In this document: one piece after another, positions 1 to 6,764 of the stretch
How the letters are laid out: every line of letters starts with the position of its first letter
How positions within the stretch are numbered: the first letter of the stretch is position 1
NCBI GenBank assembly: GCA_018883485.1
Contig: VEQB01000093.1
Coordinates: forward strand, 1-7,955
Length of the DNA stretch: 7,955 nt
From: Bacteroidota bacterium
Lineage (GTDB): Bacteria; Bacteroidota; Bacteroidia; UKL13-3
Direction: 5' to 3'
The notes under the pieces: generated by a model
Told to the model about the DNA's origin: nothing
The model's input: the letters and a program-made list of their open reading frames with translations, nothing else
Database searches by the model: none
Made by a program: the position numbers and the translations under genes

Positions 1-1
1 A

Positions 2-25
2 GCTACTGCTGCAAAAGGAGAATAA
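2..25 (+). CDS. 3' end of an upstream gene (partial, unidentified)
   Basis: One frame from base 2 reads as seven codons (ATAAKGE) and then a TAA stop at 23-25 whose last base is the first base of the ribH start codon. This TAATG layout is the same as the lipoprotein/purN junction at 2095-2099, which makes a real upstream gene ending here plausible. The stretch is far too short to identify the product. It could also be chance, since any short frame may hold a stop. Confidence 0.35.
   Translation, partial: ATAAKGE
13..20 (+). promoter_or_regulatory. Shine-Dalgarno-like site for ribH
   Basis: AAAAGGAG ends four bases before the ribH ATG. The purine-rich core is strong but the spacing is short. 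It supports ATG at 25 as the start. Bacteroidota often lack clear sites of this kind, so its presence is worth noting. Confidence 0.5.
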
Positions 26-516
26 TGGCAACTAGCTTAAAAAATCTCTCTACTACTACCCTTAAAAAGGGAAAAGGAAAACGCTCATTTCAAATTGGCT
101 TAGTAGTTTCTGATTGGAACGCTGAAGTTACACATGCCATGAGAGATGCTGCCATTGAATTTTTAAAGGAACATGGCATTGCAGCTAAAAACATACTTTT
201 GCATTCTGTACCTGGTAGTTTTGAGTTAGCCTTAGGCGCCCAATGGTTGGCCTATCAAAAAAAGATAGATGCAGTAATTGCTATTGGTTGTGTGGTACAA
301 GGAGAAACAAGGCATTTTGATTTTATTTGCGATGCCTGCGCCAAAGGCATTATGGAAGTAGGTTTACATACCAATAAGCCAGTTATTTTTGGCGTTTTAA
401 CCCCACAAAACCAAGCGCAAGCCCTTGATAGAGCTGGCGGCAAACATGGGAATAAAGGCATAGAAGCCGCAGAAACTGCCTTAAAAATGCTTTTGTTAAA
501 AGAAAAGCTTTTCTAA
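25..516 (+). CDS. ribH: 6,7-dimethyl-8-ribityllumazine synthase
   Basis: Lumazine synthase catalyses the penultimate step of riboflavin synthesis in the cytoplasm: it condenses 5-amino-6-ribitylamino-uracil with 3,4-dihydroxy-2-butanone 4-phosphate. The 163-residue length is normal for the family, which usually assembles as pentamers or 60-subunit capsids. Visible family motifs, in order, are the substrate-binding W31-N32 after a buried strand (LVVSD), VPGSFE at 62-67, GCVVQGETRHFD at 88-99 with the presumed catalytic histidine H97, FGVLT at 122-126, and R136 followed by GNKGIEAAE at 142-150. A basic, Ser/Thr-rich N-terminal extension of about 20 residues precedes the core. The ATG is backed by AAAAGGAG just upstream and by overlap with a preceding stop codon. 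No other rib gene lies in the window. The family assignment is certain; the oligomeric form cannot be read from sequence. Confidence 0.97.
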   Translation: MATSLKNLSTTTLKKGKGKRSFQIGLVVSDWNAEVTHAMRDAAIEFLKEHGIAAKNILLHSVPGSFELALGAQWLAYQKKIDAVIAIGCVVQGETRHFDFICDACAKGIMEVGLHTNKPVIFGVLTPQNQAQALDRAGGKHGNKGIEAAETALKMLLLKEKLF

Positions 517-544
517 ATTTTAGGATTAATTTATTGTAAGCTAG

Positions 545-575
545 TTGTTATACATTCGCTTTTCTACTAAGTTTG
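545..575 (+). promoter_or_regulatory. Candidate Bacteroidota-type promoter upstream of the lipoprotein gene
   Basis: TTG at 545-547 is followed after 20 bases by TAAGTTTG at 568-575, an exact match to the TAnnTTTG -7 element of the Bacteroidota primary sigma factor with an accepted spacing. Transcription would then begin near 580-582, only about ten bases before the ATG at 592. A second, weaker TACATTCG lies at 551-558. The match is seen in the sequence; promoter activity is inferred. Confidence 0.45.
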
Positions 576-580
576 AGGAG
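575..580 (+). promoter_or_regulatory. Shine-Dalgarno-like GAGGAG before the lipoprotein gene
   Basis: GAGGAG lies eleven bases before the ATG at 592, slightly farther than ideal. Its first base is the last base of the candidate -7 element at 568-575, so a transcript started from that promoter would probably not contain it. An in-frame TGA at 574-576 leaves ATG 592 as the first usable start whether or not this site functions. Confidence 0.35.
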
Positions 581-591
581 TTTTATTACAC

Positions 592-2097
592 ATGCAATTA
601 CAGTCTAACTCCTTCCTATTTTTCTTCCTTATCTTAATCTTTTCGGCCTGTAAAACAGGCTTCGAAAATGAAAGAAAAAGTGTTGCTCCACCAGAAACAT
701 TTATGGTGGTAGATACCCTTTACCGCACAGGCGAAAACCGCTTAACTACCCGCGTGGAAGCAAATTGGTGGGGAAATTCTTTAGGCGGATTTATTGTAGG
801 CTACGAGCTCTCCATAGATAACATGCAAACTTGGACCTTTACTACTAGCCAAGATAGCATTATTCTACTTAGTATACCGCCAGGGCAAGATAGTGCCGAC
901 ATGGTTGTATACGTAAGAGCAATAGATAATTTGGGTCAGAAAGACCCTACCCCAGCCTCTACCCTTTACCCCATTAAAAATTCTAGGCCAGCAGTTCGTT
1001 TTATTTTTAGCCAACCCATAGCGGGTATTCCCTCCCAAAACCCAGTTACTGTTTTCCCTGTATTGCGCTATACTTTAGAAGGTACCGACCCAGATGGCGT
1101 GCAAGACTTACAAGAGTTTGAACTATATGTTAACGATACCAATGCCACCCCATTTATATTGCCTGCCAACGCCACAGGATTTACTTTAGTTTCCGAAACG
1201 CCAAAGGCCAATGGGGGCAATTGCAAAGTTTTTATTAACAACAATACAAATGCACTTGCTGGTAGTATTAGCGGTTTAAACCATAACGCATTCAATACAA
1301 TTTATATTAGAGCAGTAGATAAAGCCCTTTCAAAATCTAGGTATGTTGCCTCGCCTACCATTTGGGTAAAGAAGGTAAGCGCAGATATTTTGGTGGTGAA
1401 TGCCTACAATAGCAGTAAGATTTTTGTTCAAAATTTTTATACCACGCGTTTAAAAAACAATGGCATTACGGTATTTGATACCCTGCAAGCCACAGAAATT
1501 GTAAACAATAATTACACTCAATTACAACCCGATTTTTTAACTCAATCAAGAACCTTTGCCCTATTTAAAGGTATGGTTTGGTTTTCAGACGATGCCAATT
1601 TCTCTTTTTCTTTAGGACAAAGAACAACTGCAAATTTCTTTGATAACGGCGGGGGATTGTTTATGGCAGTAGCTATTAACTCCGGCTTCGATCCACTATC
1701 TAACTTCTTAGATTGGACCCCCATTAGACAGTTGGTAAATCCATCTGCAGGTTCTATTTTTAGGGTAAATGTAAACAGTAGTATTCCTGGGGTAATTGCG
1801 GGTTGGCCTACCCTTAAATCGAGTGCCATTATCCCATCTGCTAGGCCGTTTGAGATACCTGTAAGCACGCAACAATTGGTGTACGATTCGTTGTATGCGG
1901 GAGGAATTATTGAAAGTAAATCGGGGTTTCCGCCCGCAACTTGGGTGGGAGTTTCTACGGTAATAGCAAAGCGTACCAATGCTTCTAACAACCGTACTAA
2001 CTTTGTAATGAGCAGTATTCCGCTAGAGCAATTTAATGGGAACGCCAATGCCGATAGCTTATTTAAAAAGATATTTGTAGACGAACTTAAATTCTAA
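592..2097 (+). CDS. Predicted lipoprotein with FN3/Ig-like and amidotransferase-like domains, function unknown
   Basis: The product is 501 residues and I do not recognise it as a named gene. The N-terminus is a hydrophobic signal peptide (residues 8-19) ending in FSAC, with C20 the likely lipidated cysteine; F at -3 is a little unusual for a lipobox. Thus it is probably anchored in an envelope membrane facing the periplasm or surface. Residues about 34-128 look like a fibronectin-III or Ig-like beta sandwich (YELSID, W81, YVRAIDNLG). Residues about 131-260 look like a second one (TDPDGVQDLQEFELYVND, then IYIRAVDKALSKS). From about 265 a strand ILVVN starts a probable Rossmann-like domain with MVWFSDD at 328-334 and FDNGGGLFMAV at 350-360, resembling noncatalytic class I glutamine-amidotransferase-like folds. 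No type IX secretion sorting domain is seen. An in-frame TGA at 574-576 fixes ATG 592 as the first start. The stop overlaps the purN start. The lipoprotein call is firm; the domain calls are inferred from pattern. Confidence 0.85.
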   Translation: MQLQSNSFLFFFLILIFSACKTGFENERKSVAPPETFMVVDTLYRTGENRLTTRVEANWWGNSLGGFIVGYELSIDNMQTWTFTTSQDSIILLSIPPGQDSADMVVYVRAIDNLGQKDPTPASTLYPIKNSRPAVRFIFSQPIAGIPSQNPVTVFPVLRYTLEGTDPDGVQDLQEFELYVNDTNATPFILPANATGFTLVSETPKANGGNCKVFINNNTNALAGSISGLNHNAFNTIYIRAVDKALSKSRYVASPTIWVKKVSADILVVNAYNSSKIFVQNFYTTRLKNNGITVFDTLQATEIVNNNYTQLQPDFLTQSRTFALFKGMVWFSDDANFSFSLGQRTTANFFDNGGGLFMAVAINSGFDPLSNFLDWTPIRQLVNPSAGSIFRVNVNSSIPGVIAGWPTLKSSAIIPSARPFEIPVSTQQLVYDSLYAGGIIESKSGFPPATWVGVSTVIAKRTNASNNRTNFVMSSIPLEQFNGNANADSLFKKIFVDELKF

Positions 2098-2681
2098 TGG
2101 TTCAAAACATCATTATTTTTGCGAGCGGCAGTGGTAGCAATGCGGTAAATACGTGTAATTACTTTGCCAATCATCCTACTATAAAGGTAAAGGCATTATT
2201 TTGCAACAATCCTAAGGCAGGTGTAATTGCCAAAATGGAAGCCCTAAATATACCTGTTATCTTGTTTAACAGAGCAGATTTTAACAATGCACATTGGTTA
2301 GAAAACAAGCTTCAACGGTTTGAACCAAGCCTTATTTGTTTACTGGGTTTTTTATGGAAAATACCAGCGCATTTGGTTCAAGCCTACCCGCATAAAATAC
2401 TTAATTTACACCCGGCCTTGTTGCCCAAATTTGGAGGAAAAGGCATGTATGGGCATTTTGTGCACGAAGCCGTTAAGGCGGCTAATGAAAAAGAAAGCGG
2501 CATTACCTTACATTGGGTAAACGAGAACTATGACGAGGGCGGGATTATTGCCCAATTTAGATTTAGTATTGAACCAAATGATAGTGCGCAAAACATTGGC
2601 GAGAAGGTGCAAGCCTTAGAACATGAACATGTTCCAAAAGTTATTGAAAAAGTATTAGAAGAAAACGCTATCCAACACTAA
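2097..2681 (+). CDS. purN: Phosphoribosylglycinamide formyltransferase (GART)
   Basis: PurN transfers a formyl group from 10-formyltetrahydrofolate to glycinamide ribonucleotide, the third step of de novo purine synthesis, in the cytoplasm. At 194 residues it matches the family's usual size. The phosphate-binding loop SGSGSN is at 10-15 after the first strand. The catalytic triad equivalent to E. coli N106, H108 and D144 is seen as N103 and H105 in NLHPALLP and D146 in YDEGG. The segment after it (KFGGKGMYGHFVHEAV) fits the family's substrate and folate region. The start codon shares one base with the lipoprotein stop (TAATG, 2095-2099). This suggests translational coupling and co-transcription, and no separate ribosome site is evident. 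purH follows after 45 bases. Confidence 0.96.
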   Translation: MVQNIIIFASGSGSNAVNTCNYFANHPTIKVKALFCNNPKAGVIAKMEALNIPVILFNRADFNNAHWLENKLQRFEPSLICLLGFLWKIPAHLVQAYPHKILNLHPALLPKFGGKGMYGHFVHEAVKAANEKESGITLHWVNENYDEGGIIAQFRFSIEPNDSAQNIGEKVQALEHEHVPKVIEKVLEENAIQH

Positions 2682-2699
2682 ACTCTAGCATACATTTAC

Positions 2700-2707
2700 T
2701 ACCTTCG
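2700..2707 (+). promoter_or_regulatory. Weak -7-like element upstream of purH
   Basis: TACCTTCG agrees with TAnnTTTG at all but one fixed position and lies about 20 bases before the purH ATG. No TTG is found at the expected distance upstream (about 2675-2682), so support is incomplete. purH may simply be read through from purN. Confidence 0.25.
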
Positions 2708-2726
2708 CAGGCACATAAAAATATGC

Positions 2727-4250
2727 ATGTCAGCAAAGTCTAAAATCTCAAACGCTTTAATTTCGGTTTTTTACAAAGATGGCCTTGAACCTATTGTAAA
2801 GCTATTGCACCAAGCAGGTGTAGTGATCTATTCTACAGGAGGAACGCAAGAATTTATAGAGAAGCTAGGTATACCAGTGGTTGCGGTAGAGCAATTAACA
2901 GGCTATCCAAGCATATTAGGAGGCAGGGTAAAAACCTTACATCCAAAAATATTTGGGGGTATATTAGCAAGGAGAGAAAATGTACAAGATTTGGAAGAAA
3001 TTAAGTCATTCGACATCCCTTTGTTTGACTTAGTAATGGTAGATTTGTATCCTTTTGAGGAGACCTTAAAACAAACCACCAATGAGCAAACGATTATTGA
3101 GAAAATTGATATTGGCGGTATCTCCTTAATTAGAGCGGCAGCAAAGAATTACAAGCATACTTTAATTGTATCGCACACGCGTTTATACCCTCAGTTATTG
3201 GAGATATTAGATACTGATTGCAGCACTACTTTAGCAGCGCGTAAGTTATTTGCAGCCCACGCATTTGAGGTAAGTTCGCATTATGATGCAGCAATTTTTA
3301 ATTATTTTAATGAGAGTGCAGAACTACCTGTTGCAAAACTAAGTATGAGCGAGGGTAAAGCCTTAAGATACGGCGAAAACCCGCATCAAAAGGGATGGTT
3401 CCATGGAAGGATGCATGATTTATTTTCGCAATTACATGGTAAGGAATTATCGTATAACAACATCTTAGATATTGATGCAGCCATTAATCTTTTAAACGAT
3501 TTTGACGAACCTACAGTAGCAATTATCAAGCACAATAATCCATGCGGTGTGGCCAGCAGGCCAACTATTTTTGAGGCTTGGGCAGATGCCCTAGCAGGCG
3601 ACCCAGTATCTGCCTTTGGAGGAATTATTGCACTTAATAGAACCGTTGATATTGCAACTGCTAAAGAGATGGATAAAATATTTTTAGAAGTATTAATTGC
3701 ACCTCATTTTGAACCTGAAGCTCTGACCCTTTTAAAAAGCAAAAAAAATAGAATCATTTTGGCGCAAACAGGCGCTTTACCAAAGTCCAGAACAGTTAGG
3801 AGCGCTTTAAATGGCGTTTTGGTTCAAGATAGAGACTTGGTTGTTTTAACACCAGAAAATTTAAGTTTAGTTACTAAAAAAGCCGCTACGGAAGCCCAAA
3901 TTGAAGACTTATTATTTGCCGATAAAATTGTAAAGCACACCAAATCTAACACCATAGTTTTGGCTAAAAACAAACAATTATTAGGTATAGGTTGCGGGCA
4001 AACTTCCAGAGTTGATGCCTTAAAGCACGCCATTGCCAAAGCAAATGCCTTTGCGTTTAGTTTAGAGGAGGCAGTTATGAGCAGCGATGCCTTTTTCCCG
4101 TTTCCAGATTGCGTAGAAATTGCAAAAGCGCAAGGAATTAATGCCGTGATTCAACCAGGAGGCTCTATTAAAGACGATGCCTCTATTACTTACTGCGACG
4201 GGCACGAGATGGCAATGTACTTTAGTGGAATAAGACATTTTAAGCATTAA
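2727..4250 (+). CDS. purH: Bifunctional AICAR formyltransferase / IMP cyclohydrolase
   Basis: PurH performs the last two steps of de novo IMP synthesis: it formylates AICAR using 10-formyltetrahydrofolate and then closes the ring. The 507 residues match the full-length bifunctional enzyme. The N-terminal cyclohydrolase (MGS-like) domain shows STGGT at 36-40, GRVKTLHP at 66-73 and DIGGISLIRAAAKN at 128-141. The C-terminal transformylase domain shows LRYGENPHQ at 213-221, the catalytic KHNNPCG at 268-274 (K268, H269), DPVSAFGG at 292-299, GQTSRVD at 424-430, SSDAFFPFPD at 452-461 and QPGGSIKDD at 476-484. Both active sites appear intact. ATG 2727 gives the usual N-terminus (KISNALISVFYKDG); an earlier ATG at 2723 is out of frame. 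It follows purN by 45 bases and is probably co-expressed with it. mreB begins 133 bases later. Confidence 0.97.
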   Translation: MSAKSKISNALISVFYKDGLEPIVKLLHQAGVVIYSTGGTQEFIEKLGIPVVAVEQLTGYPSILGGRVKTLHPKIFGGILARRENVQDLEEIKSFDIPLFDLVMVDLYPFEETLKQTTNEQTIIEKIDIGGISLIRAAAKNYKHTLIVSHTRLYPQLLEILDTDCSTTLAARKLFAAHAFEVSSHYDAAIFNYFNESAELPVAKLSMSEGKALRYGENPHQKGWFHGRMHDLFSQLHGKELSYNNILDIDAAINLLNDFDEPTVAIIKHNNPCGVASRPTIFEAWADALAGDPVSAFGGIIALNRTVDIATAKEMDKIFLEVLIAPHFEPEALTLLKSKKNRIILAQTGALPKSRTVRSALNGVLVQDRDLVVLTPENLSLVTKKAATEAQIEDLLFADKIVKHTKSNTIVLAKNKQLLGIGCGQTSRVDALKHAIAKANAFAFSLEEAVMSSDAFFPFPDCVEIAKAQGINAVIQPGGSIKDDASITYCDGHEMAMYFSGIRHFKH

Positions 4251-4383
4251 AATTCAAACCCAAAATTGGATTACAGTAACTCAATGTTGATAACCCTTTT
4301 TATTTAGGTAAAACTTTTCCCCCTTTTTTTTGAAATAGTAGTAATTTGCAAGTGTTTATACACATTTTTCAACAAACGCATTC
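4251..4383 (+). promoter_or_regulatory. Intergenic region, probable promoter of the mre cluster
   Basis: This is the longest gap in the window and lies where a metabolic block meets the cell-shape cluster, so a promoter for mreB is likely here. It is AT-rich. An 18-base pyrimidine tract (4314-4331) contains C5 followed by T8. TAATTTGCA at 4342-4350 resembles the Bacteroidota -7 element but is one base short of TAnnTTTG spacing, and no well-spaced TTG partner was found. No GC-rich hairpin marks a purH terminator. The role is inferred mainly from position. Confidence 0.4.
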
Positions 4384-5406
4384 ATGAGCGCATTAAGTTT
4401 TCTAACACAGGATTTAGCCATTGACCTAGGTACAGCTAATACCCTAATAATACATAAAGATCAAGTAGTAGTAGACGAACCATCTATTATAGCCGTAAAC
4501 CGCAGAACGGGCAACGTAATTGCGGTTGGGAGTCAGGCACAACAAATGCACGGCAAAGTGCACGAAGACATTAAAACCATAAGGCCGCTAAAAGATGGAG
4601 TAATTGCCGATTTCCAGGCAGCAGAGCATATGATTAGAGGCATGATAAACATGATACCTCAAACCAATAGGTTAATAAAACCGCAGCAACGCATGGTAAT
4701 ATGCATACCTTCTGGCATTACCGAGGTAGAAAAACGTGCGGTAAAAGATTCTGCTGAACGCGCAGGTGCAAAAGAAGTTTATCTTATACACGAACCTATG
4801 GCAGCGGCAATAGGTATAGGTATAGACGTATTTGAACCTATGGGCAATATGATTATTGACATTGGCGGTGGAACCACCGAAATTGCTGTTATTGCTTTAG
4901 CTGGTATTGTTTGCGACCAATCTATACGTGTAGCAGGTGATGAATTTACCGAAGATATATTAGATTATATGCGCAGGCAGCACAACCTTTTGGTAGGTGA
5001 AAGAACAGCAGAGCGTATTAAAATTGAGGTAGGTTCTGCCCTACCAGAATTAGAAAACCCACCACCAGATTTTGCAGTAAACGGAAGAGATTTAATGACC
5101 GGAATTCCCAAACAAATAAGTGTGAGTTATGGAGAAATTGCTTCTGCTTTAGATAAATCAATTTCTAAAATTGAAGAGGCTATTTTACGTGCTTTAGAGT
5201 TAACTCCGCCAGAACTTTCTGCAGATATTTATTCTACAGGTTTGTATTTAACTGGCGGTGGTGCATTGTTGCGAGGTTTAGATAAGCGTATTGCCACAAA
5301 AACAAAACTACCCGTTCATGTTGCAGAAGATCCACTTAGGGCGGTTGTTAGAGGAACAGGTATGGCCTTAAAGAATCTTAAGAACCATAAGTTTTTGATG
5401 ACTTGA
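4384..5406 (+). CDS. mreB: Rod shape-determining actin homologue MreB
   Basis: MreB is a bacterial actin that forms ATP-dependent membrane-associated filaments guiding side-wall peptidoglycan synthesis by the Rod complex. The 340 residues match family length. Actin-fold nucleotide motifs are intact: phosphate-1 loop DLGTANT at 14-20, phosphate-2 loop DIGGGTTE at 159-166, and the adenosine motif TGGGALLRGLD at 290-300. HEPMAAAIG at 136-144 is also family-typical. The N-terminus MSALSFLTQDLAIDLG matches the short hydrophobic start of Bacteroidota MreB, supporting ATG 4384. It opens the cluster mreB-mreC-mreD-PBP2 and is followed by mreC after 14 bases, so co-transcription is likely. The wording excludes the related chaperone DnaK and cell-division protein FtsA. 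Confidence 0.97.
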   Translation: MSALSFLTQDLAIDLGTANTLIIHKDQVVVDEPSIIAVNRRTGNVIAVGSQAQQMHGKVHEDIKTIRPLKDGVIADFQAAEHMIRGMINMIPQTNRLIKPQQRMVICIPSGITEVEKRAVKDSAERAGAKEVYLIHEPMAAAIGIGIDVFEPMGNMIIDIGGGTTEIAVIALAGIVCDQSIRVAGDEFTEDILDYMRRQHNLLVGERTAERIKIEVGSALPELENPPPDFAVNGRDLMTGIPKQISVSYGEIASALDKSISKIEEAILRALELTPPELSADIYSTGLYLTGGGALLRGLDKRIATKTKLPVHVAEDPLRAVVRGTGMALKNLKNHKFLMT

Positions 5407-5420
5407 TAGCCTAAGAAGAC

Positions 5421-6254
5421 ATGAGAAACCTCATATTCTTCCTTTATAAATATTATACATTTCTCCTGTTTTTTGCATTGGAAATGTTTTCCTTTATTGT
5501 GCTATATAGATACAATAATTACCAAAAGGCAAATTTTCTAAACTTTACAGGAGGCGTTGCAAGTCAGTTTTATGAAACCGTAAACAATACCACCAATTAT
5601 TTTAGCTTAAGAGAAATAAACGATAGCTTAATGTCGGAAAATGCGAGACTAAGAGGGCAAATGTTAAATGCCTACTACAGCGATGGATTTACACAAACCT
5701 CAATTAACGACACTTTTTACAAGCAGCAATATTCCTATATTTCTGCAAATGTGGTAAACAATTCGGTAACGCTTCGTAACAACTATATTACCATTGACAA
5801 AGGAGCTTTACATGGCATAAAACCAGATATGGGTGTAATAAGTAGCAATGGTGTTGTTGGTATTGTTACCAGTGTATCTAACCATTTTTCTACCATACGT
5901 TCGGCCCTAAACAGCAACACCAAAATTAGCTGTATGATAAAAAAGAATAATGCTTTTGGTTCTTTAGAGTGGAATGGCGATGACCCAACTTACTCATCAC
6001 TTAAATATGTAAATAAACATGTGCCTGTAACCAGTAATGATGAAATTGTAACTAGCAATTATTCCACCTTGTTTCCCCAAGGCATTTCGGTAGGAAAAGT
6101 GTATAGTCATTCCATTGAAGCCGACGAAAACTTTCATACGATAAAGGTTGAATTACATACCAATTTTTCTGAATTGAAAAATGTTTATGTAATAAGGAAT
6201 ATTTTAAAGGAAGAGCAACAAGCATTGGAGGCATTGAATAAAAGTGATAATTGA
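5421..6254 (+). CDS. mreC: Rod shape-determining protein MreC
   Basis: MreC is a bitopic inner-membrane protein whose periplasmic part binds and activates PBP2 in the elongasome. The 277 residues fit the family. A short cytoplasmic N-terminus precedes one membrane helix at about 11-30. A likely coiled coil spans about 60-82 (REINDSLMSENARLRGQ), the usual dimerisation segment. The beta-barrel-like core follows, with the family signatures NYITIDKGALHGIKPDMGV at 121-139, NGVVGIV at 143-149, and NDEIVTSNYSTLFPQGISVG at 206-225. The ATG lies 14 bases after the mreB stop, with only a weak AAGAAG before it. The last 11 bases overlap the mreD start, suggesting coupled translation. Confidence 0.94.
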   Translation: MRNLIFFLYKYYTFLLFFALEMFSFIVLYRYNNYQKANFLNFTGGVASQFYETVNNTTNYFSLREINDSLMSENARLRGQMLNAYYSDGFTQTSINDTFYKQQYSYISANVVNNSVTLRNNYITIDKGALHGIKPDMGVISSNGVVGIVTSVSNHFSTIRSALNSNTKISCMIKKNNAFGSLEWNGDDPTYSSLKYVNKHVPVTSNDEIVTSNYSTLFPQGISVGKVYSHSIEADENFHTIKVELHTNFSELKNVYVIRNILKEEQQALEALNKSDN

Positions 6255-6762
6255 TTTAATAACATATTTCCTGAGGTTTATTGGCATCCTCTTTTTACAA
6301 ATACTTATTGTAAATAATATTGAGTTAAACACGTATATCAATCCCTTTATCTATGTAATATTCATTCTAGGGCTTCCCGTAAATATTAAACCATGGAAAG
6401 TATTAGTGATTTCATTTATTACTGGAGTGATTATGGATAGTTTTAGCAGCACGCCAGGCTTGCACATGGCAGCTACAGTTTTTATGGGTTACTTAAGAGG
6501 CTTCTATCTTAAGATTGCGGCTTCCAAAGAAGATTTAGAGGGTAATATAACGCCAAGTATTTCTCAAAAAGGACCTATATGGTTTTTGTTTTATGCCTTT
6601 ATTTTGGTTTTGGCGCATCACTTCTTCTTATTCTTTTTAGAGGTATATAGTTTTAGAGAATTCTTTAGAACGGTAATGAGAATAATCTTAAGCACTACCT
6701 TTAGTGTAGCCATAATTATGCTAGGAGAGTTGTTGTTTTACAAAAGCGTAAAACAGCGATAA
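6244..6762 (+). CDS. mreD: Rod shape-determining protein MreD (GTG start)
   Basis: MreD is a small integral inner-membrane component of the Rod complex, and its precise role is unsettled. The 172 residues are strongly hydrophobic with about five or six predicted membrane segments, roughly at 6-24, 31-45, 51-66, 71-90, 111-133 and 142-164. The segment GVIMDSFSSTPGLHMAATVF at 61-80 is the most recognisable family stretch, with D65 in a membrane-proximal motif. The start is GTG at 6244, since an in-frame TGA at 6235-6237 rules out any earlier start and no ATG occurs until codon 64. The gene overlaps mreC by 11 bases and ends two bases before the PBP2 start. Identity rests on topology, motif and position, since MreD proteins diverge widely. 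Confidence 0.92.
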   Translation: MIIDLITYFLRFIGILFLQILIVNNIELNTYINPFIYVIFILGLPVNIKPWKVLVISFITGVIMDSFSSTPGLHMAATVFMGYLRGFYLKIAASKEDLEGNITPSISQKGPIWFLFYAFILVLAHHFFLFFLEVYSFREFFRTVMRIILSTTFSVAIIMLGELLFYKSVKQR

Positions 6763-6764
6763 GC

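Noticed and set aside
501..514. Perfect 14-base palindrome AGAAAAGCTTTTCT across the ribH stop, as a terminator
   Set aside because: The stem would have only about five mostly A-T pairs with a four-base loop and no clear following T run; codons for KEKLF explain the sequence.
1542..2048. 168-codon open frame on the - strand within the lipoprotein gene
   Set aside because: It lies wholly inside a well-supported gene, has no domain-like pattern and no start signals; it is a shadow of the coding frame.
2320..2520. 66-codon + strand frame inside purN
   Set aside because: It overlaps the conserved catalytic part of purN in another frame and shows no protein-like motif.
2723..2743. Six-codon reading frame (MHVSKV, then TAA) starting four bases before purH, as a leader peptide
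   Set aside because: It is very short, has no ribosome site and no regulatory structure around it; an overlapping ATGCATG is easily chance.
4238..4252. TTTTAA-GCA-TTAAAA inverted repeat at the purH stop, as a terminator
   Set aside because: The stem is six A-T pairs with a three-base loop and no T tract directly after it, so it is too weak to call.
4307..4331. GG...CC stem followed by T8 as a rho-independent terminator of purH
   Set aside because: Only about four pairs with a mismatch can form before the T tract, and it lies over 55 bases after the purH stop.
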